This document shows, piece by piece, positions 60,879 to 64,000 of a stretch of 64,000 bases of DNA. Origin of the DNA: Streptomyces sp. V3I8 (GTDB taxonomy: Bacteria > Actinomycetota > Actinomycetes > Streptomycetales > Streptomycetaceae); contig NZ_JAUSZL010000002.1 in assembly GCF_030817535.1 (NCBI RefSeq), positions 2,046,001 through 2,110,000 on the forward strand, given 5' to 3'. Positions within the stretch are counted from its first letter, which is position 1. Each line of letters opens with the position of its first letter. The notes under the pieces were generated by a model, which worked only from the letters and a program-made list of their open reading frames with translations, was not told where the DNA came from and searched no databases. The translations under genes were made by a program, and so were the position numbers.

Positions 60879-60949
60879 CAACCAACTAGTTGGTTGACAT
60901 GTTTCCGCAGGTGACTCCATACTCGCCATTGCAACCAACTGGTTAGTTG
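60879..60949 (+). promoter_or_regulatory. TetR operators and promoter of the MFS gene
   Basis: Operator 1 at 60879-60896 is a perfect 18-bp palindrome (CAACCAACTAGTTGGTTG) and its end overlaps a -35 TTGACA at 60894-60899. An 18-bp spacer leads to CATACT at 60918-60923. Operator 2 at 60932-60949 is an imperfect copy (CAACCAACTGGTTAGTTG) where transcription starts. Center distance is 53 bp, five helical turns. Confidence 0.8.
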
Positions 60950-60969
60950 ATACACAAGGAGCCACCTCA

Positions 60970-62238
60970 GTGATGCCGTCAGCCGCCCCCGTACAGGAGA
61001 CTCGGGCCGTCAGCCGGGAGACGGCCGGCCCTGTCTCGCGTCTGTTCCTGCCCCTGATCGCCCTGTGCACCGCCGTCACCGTCGCCAACGTCTACCTCGC
61101 GGCGTCGCTGCTTCCCCTCATCGCCCGGGACTTCGGCTCCACGGCCTCGGGTGTCGCGTGGATCGCCTCCGTCGCCCAGCTCGGCTACGCGCTCGGCCTC
61201 CTCTTCTTCGCACCCCTCGGCGACAGCTTCAGCCGGCGCCGGATGGTGGGCGTCCTGTCGCTGGTCACCGCCGCCGCGCTGCTCGTGGGCGCCGTGTCCG
61301 GCGGAACGCACATGCTCGCCGCGGCGGTGCTCGTCGCCTCGGCGGTCACCGTCGTACCGCAGCTGCTCGTGCCGCTCGTGGCCGAGCGCGCCCCTGCCCA
61401 CCACCGGGCCCGGCACGTCGCCGCCGTGGTCGCGGGCCTGTTCATGGGCATCGTCGCGGCCCGGGTCCTGGGCGGCGTGCTCGGCCAGGCCTTCGGCTGG
61501 CGGGCGGTGTTCGCGGGCGCGGCGGCGCTGACGGCGCTGATGGGTGTCATCACCTCGTTCGTGCTGCCCGTCGAACGGCGCCGCCGCAAGGGTCCGCTGT
61601 TCGCGGGACTCGCCGCGATGCCCGGCCTGGTGCGCCGCTCCCCCGATCTGTGGCGCGCCTGTGTCCGGCAGGCCGGCATGTACGGAGCCTGGAGCGCCGT
61701 GTGGACCTCCCTCGCCCTCCTGCTGACGAACTCCTCGTACGGTCTGTCCACCGCGACGGCCGGTCTGTTCGGCCTGTTCGGCCTGACGGCGAGCGCGATG
61801 GCCCCGCTCGCGGGCGGGCTGGTGGACCGCTTCGGCGCGGCCAAGGTCGTCACCGTCTCGTACCTGCTCGCGGCCGTGTCCGTGCTGTTGTTCTGGCTGG
61901 GCGGGCACACGATGGTGGCGCTGTGCGCGGCCGCCGTCATGGTCCATGCCGCTCTGGTGGCCTCCCAGATCGCCAACCAGACGCTGGTCCTGACCACCAC
62001 CTCGGTCCCGGCGACCGCGAACACCGCGTACGTCGTCTCCGCCTTCGCCGGCGGCGCCCTCGTCTCCGCTGTGGCCGGACCCGCCTACAGCCGTGGGGGC
62101 TGGGGCGCGGTGTGCGCCGTGGCGGGGGTGTGGCTGCTCCTGTGCTGGGCGGCGGCAGCCGTACGACGCCGTCCTGCGGCCACGGCCACGACCTCGACCT
62201 CGGCCTTGACCTCGACCTCGACCGCGCAGAGCGTCTGA
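60970..62238 (+). CDS. MFS transporter, probable drug/metabolite exporter
   Basis: A 422-residue major facilitator with 12 membrane segments. The motif A-like FFAPLGDSFSRRRMVGVL lies between helices 2 and 3, and LFMGIVAARVLGGVLGQAFGWR is the motif C-type region typical of drug/H+ antiporters. Start GTG 60970 has AAGGAG 8 bp upstream; the ATG three bases later is too far. The Ala/Thr-rich tail (TSTSALTSTSTAQSV) is low-complexity. Controlled by the divergent TetR. Confidence 0.9.
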   Translation: MMPSAAPVQETRAVSRETAGPVSRLFLPLIALCTAVTVANVYLAASLLPLIARDFGSTASGVAWIASVAQLGYALGLLFFAPLGDSFSRRRMVGVLSLVTAAALLVGAVSGGTHMLAAAVLVASAVTVVPQLLVPLVAERAPAHHRARHVAAVVAGLFMGIVAARVLGGVLGQAFGWRAVFAGAAALTALMGVITSFVLPVERRRRKGPLFAGLAAMPGLVRRSPDLWRACVRQAGMYGAWSAVWTSLALLLTNSSYGLSTATAGLFGLFGLTASAMAPLAGGLVDRFGAAKVVTVSYLLAAVSVLLFWLGGHTMVALCAAAVMVHAALVASQIANQTLVLTTTSVPATANTAYVVSAFAGGALVSAVAGPAYSRGGWGAVCAVAGVWLLLCWAAAAVRRRPAATATTSTSALTSTSTAQSV

Positions 62239-62470
62239 CGGCGGTGGCACCGTCTGGTGGGCGGGCCGGGCGTCCCCGCCGCCCGTGGACCGGGTCCCGT
62301 GGACCGGCGGCCCGGACCCGGGACCCGGGAGGGCCGACGCGCGACGACCGGGTCGCCGGGCTGATCGCTGCCGATCGGCTGTTCACCGGCCGGGCCCTGC
62401 CCCGGCCGGCCCGGCCCGGCGCTGCCTGCTCCGTGCGTGCCGCGCGCCGTGCCGCGTAGAGTGCGGCGCC

Positions 62471-63757
62471 GTGTCTGCCGTATCGCCTCACCGTGCCCCG
62501 TCGCCTCAGCGCGCCCTCCGGAACGAACCGCGGTTCCTGCTGCTCGCCTCCGCCCGGACCGTCTCCGTCCTGGGCAACGGCTTCGCCCGCGTGGCCCTCG
62601 GTTTCGCCGTGCTGGCGCTGCCCGGCGCGACCCCGGGCCGGCTGTCGCTGGTGCTGGCCTGCCAGGCGCTGCCCCAGCTGGTGTTCGTCCTGCTGGGCGG
62701 GGTGATCGCGGACCGGCTGCCCCGGGCGCGGCTGATGGTGACCGCCGACGCCGTCGGCGCCGCCGCCTACGCCGGGCTGGCCGCTCTGGTGCTGTCCGGG
62801 CACGCCCCGCTGACCGCCCTGTGCGCACTGGCGGTGGTGGCGGGCACCGCGACCGCGCTGTTCTCACCGGCGATGGACGGGCTGGTGCCGCTGGTCGTCC
62901 CGCCGGACAGGCTCCAGCGGGCCAACGGGCTGCTGCGGGTCTGCACCAACACCTCCCTCCTGCTCGGCCTGTCCCTCTCCGGCGTCGTCGTGGCATGGCT
63001 CGGGGCCGGCTGGGCGCTGGCCGTCAACGCCGCGTCCTTCGTCGTCAGCGCGGTCCTCACCGCCCGGCTGCGGGTCTCCGCGCGACGCCGGGCGAAGGCG
63101 TCGTCGGGGTGGGAGGACCTGAAGGAGGGCTGGCGGGAGTTCACCTCCCGGCAGTGGCTGTGGGTCGTCGTCGCCCACTCCGCCGTGGTGGTCGCCGGCC
63201 TCAACGCGACCATCGGCGTCCTGGGCCCGCTGGTGGCGCAGGAGCACCTGGGCGGCGCGCGGGCCTGGTCGCTGATCGTGGCGGCCCAGGCCCTGGGCAC
63301 CGTCGCCGGCGCGGGTCTCGCGGTACGGGTCCGGGTGGAGCGGCCCGTACGGCTGGCGGTGCTGGCCACGTTCCCGGCCGCGCTGCCGATCGCGCTGCTC
63401 GCCGCGTCCGCCCCGCCCTGGGCGACCGCCGCCGCGATGTGCTGCTCGGGCGTCACCACGGCGGTCGGCGCGGTGCTCTGGTCCACCGCACTCCAGCGGG
63501 AGATCCCCGAGGAGGCCCTGTCCCGCGTCAGTTCGTACGGCTGGTTCGGCGCCCTGGGCTTCGCCCCGCTGGGGCTGCTCGCGGCCGGTCCGGTCGCCGG
63601 CGCGCTGGGCATCCGCGAGGCGCTGGCGTGCTGCGCGGCCCTGGTCGTGCTGGCGGCGGCCGGGGCGCTGCTGTCACCGCAGGTCCGGAGCCTTGCCCTG
63701 GCCACAGAGCTGCCGCCCGCGCCCGAGCCTTCGGCGGCGGAACGGGAGACGGCCTGA
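62471..63757 (+). CDS. MFS transporter, MFS_3/enterobactin-exporter type
   Basis: A 428-residue major facilitator with 12 membrane segments: FARVALGFAVLALPGATPGRLS, IADRLPRARLMVTADAVGA (motif A), VPPDRLQRANGLLRVCTNTSLLLG. It resembles TMS5/MFS_3 permeases used for siderophore or antibiotic export. Substrate unknown. Start GTG 62471 follows family homology; the ribosome site is weak. The gap 62239-62470 contains GC-rich sequence with no gene. Confidence 0.8.
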   Translation: MSAVSPHRAPSPQRALRNEPRFLLLASARTVSVLGNGFARVALGFAVLALPGATPGRLSLVLACQALPQLVFVLLGGVIADRLPRARLMVTADAVGAAAYAGLAALVLSGHAPLTALCALAVVAGTATALFSPAMDGLVPLVVPPDRLQRANGLLRVCTNTSLLLGLSLSGVVVAWLGAGWALAVNAASFVVSAVLTARLRVSARRRAKASSGWEDLKEGWREFTSRQWLWVVVAHSAVVVAGLNATIGVLGPLVAQEHLGGARAWSLIVAAQALGTVAGAGLAVRVRVERPVRLAVLATFPAALPIALLAASAPPWATAAAMCCSGVTTAVGAVLWSTALQREIPEEALSRVSSYGWFGALGFAPLGLLAAGPVAGALGIREALACCAALVVLAAAGALLSPQVRSLALATELPPAPEPSAAERETA

Positions 63758-63800
63758 CCGGAAGTGGGACTTGAGACCGCAGGCCACCAGTCGGCTTTCC

Positions 63801-64000
63801 TCAGCGGCCCGGCACCCGGATCTCCGCCCACACGACCTTGTGCGTGCCTCCCGTACAGAGGTCCGTTCCCCACCGGTCGGCCAGCGCGGTGACGAGCAAC
63901 AGGCCCCGGCCGCCCTCGTCGTCCGCGCCGGGCGACTCCCTCGGTGCGGGCAGGCGCTCGGTCACCCCGTCGGCCACCTCCACCCGTACGGTGTCCTCGC
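63801..64000 (-). CDS. SpoIIAB/RsbW-like ATP-binding protein, C-terminal part (start outside window)
   Basis: The frame is open to the right edge. The visible end has VRVEVADGV, then GGRGLLLVTALADRWGTDL, the G-boxes of GHKL-type stand-alone ATPases, and ends VVWAEIRVPGR. It is the same family as the protein at 33326. The N-box lies beyond the window. Confidence 0.8.
   Translation of the reverse strand, partial: EDTVRVEVADGVTERLPAPRESPGADDEGGRGLLLVTALADRWGTDLCTGGTHKVVWAEIRVPGR

Overview
The window is high-GC actinobacterial chromosome, almost certainly Streptomyces. The support for this is the codon bias, GTG starts with GGAGG ribosome sites, SpoIIAB-like ATPase fragments, a DUF2637 protein, a sugar ABC transporter without its own ATPase, an alditol oxidase close to the S. 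coelicolor enzyme, and copies of a short repeat I know from Streptomyces genomes. I see no tRNA, rRNA, CRISPR array, complete insertion sequence or prophage. Several gene remnants lie between intact operons.

Layout. 1-2456: end of a flavin monooxygenase, then an ECF sigma factor coupled to a membrane partner. 2581-11474: an amino-sugar (galactosamine/N-acetylgalactosamine type) utilisation locus. It has an exported GH36-like glycosidase, a GntR/UTRA regulator, a GatZ/KbaZ protein, an AgaS-type SIS isomerase, a BadF-type sugar kinase, a DMT permease and a class II aldolase. The promoters of the glycosidase, the regulator and the catabolic operon share direct repeats of one half-site spaced 11 bp apart, which defines a probable local regulon. 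11501-15810: a glycosidase remnant, a TetR/NAD-epimerase pair with an operator, and a RecA with a short tail, no recX and a LexA-like box. 15905-19322: stress-type genes (DUF899, PRC/DUF2382, SRPBCC, lone TOPRIM) and a 29-bp perfect hairpin.

19399-28476 is a purine catabolic block: XdhC, an NCS2 permease, three xanthine dehydrogenase subunits and a divergent PucR activator preceded by five copies of a 10-bp iteron. 28738-37478 holds a TPR-like protein, a FadR-type regulator with a 200-residue low-complexity leader, an iron-box controlled FhuF-like reductase, a DUF2637 membrane protein, an anti-sigma-type ATPase, and two secreted proteins beside a membrane-tethered HTH protein. 37494-47284 holds a PoxB-like enzyme, a PP2C phosphatase containing repeat DNA, a TrmB/LuxR-type regulator, DUF456, a truncated SGNH hydrolase, an F420/PPOX oxidoreductase, Ogt, an Ada-AlkA protein with a damaged glycosylase end, and RsgA.

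47347-64000 holds a possible 23-residue peptide gene, an anti-sigma-like membrane protein carrying an extracellular cellulose-binding CBM2 domain, a radical SAM protein with an unusual cysteine motif, alditol oxidase, a ROK-ABC-GH2 beta-galactoside locus, a TetR/MFS pair with clear operators, a second MFS transporter, and the end of another ATPase. The observations I rate most interesting are the CBM2 anti-sigma fusion, the phased-repeat amino-sugar regulon, the second-type RecA, the AlkA lacking its catalytic segment, and the PucR iterons.
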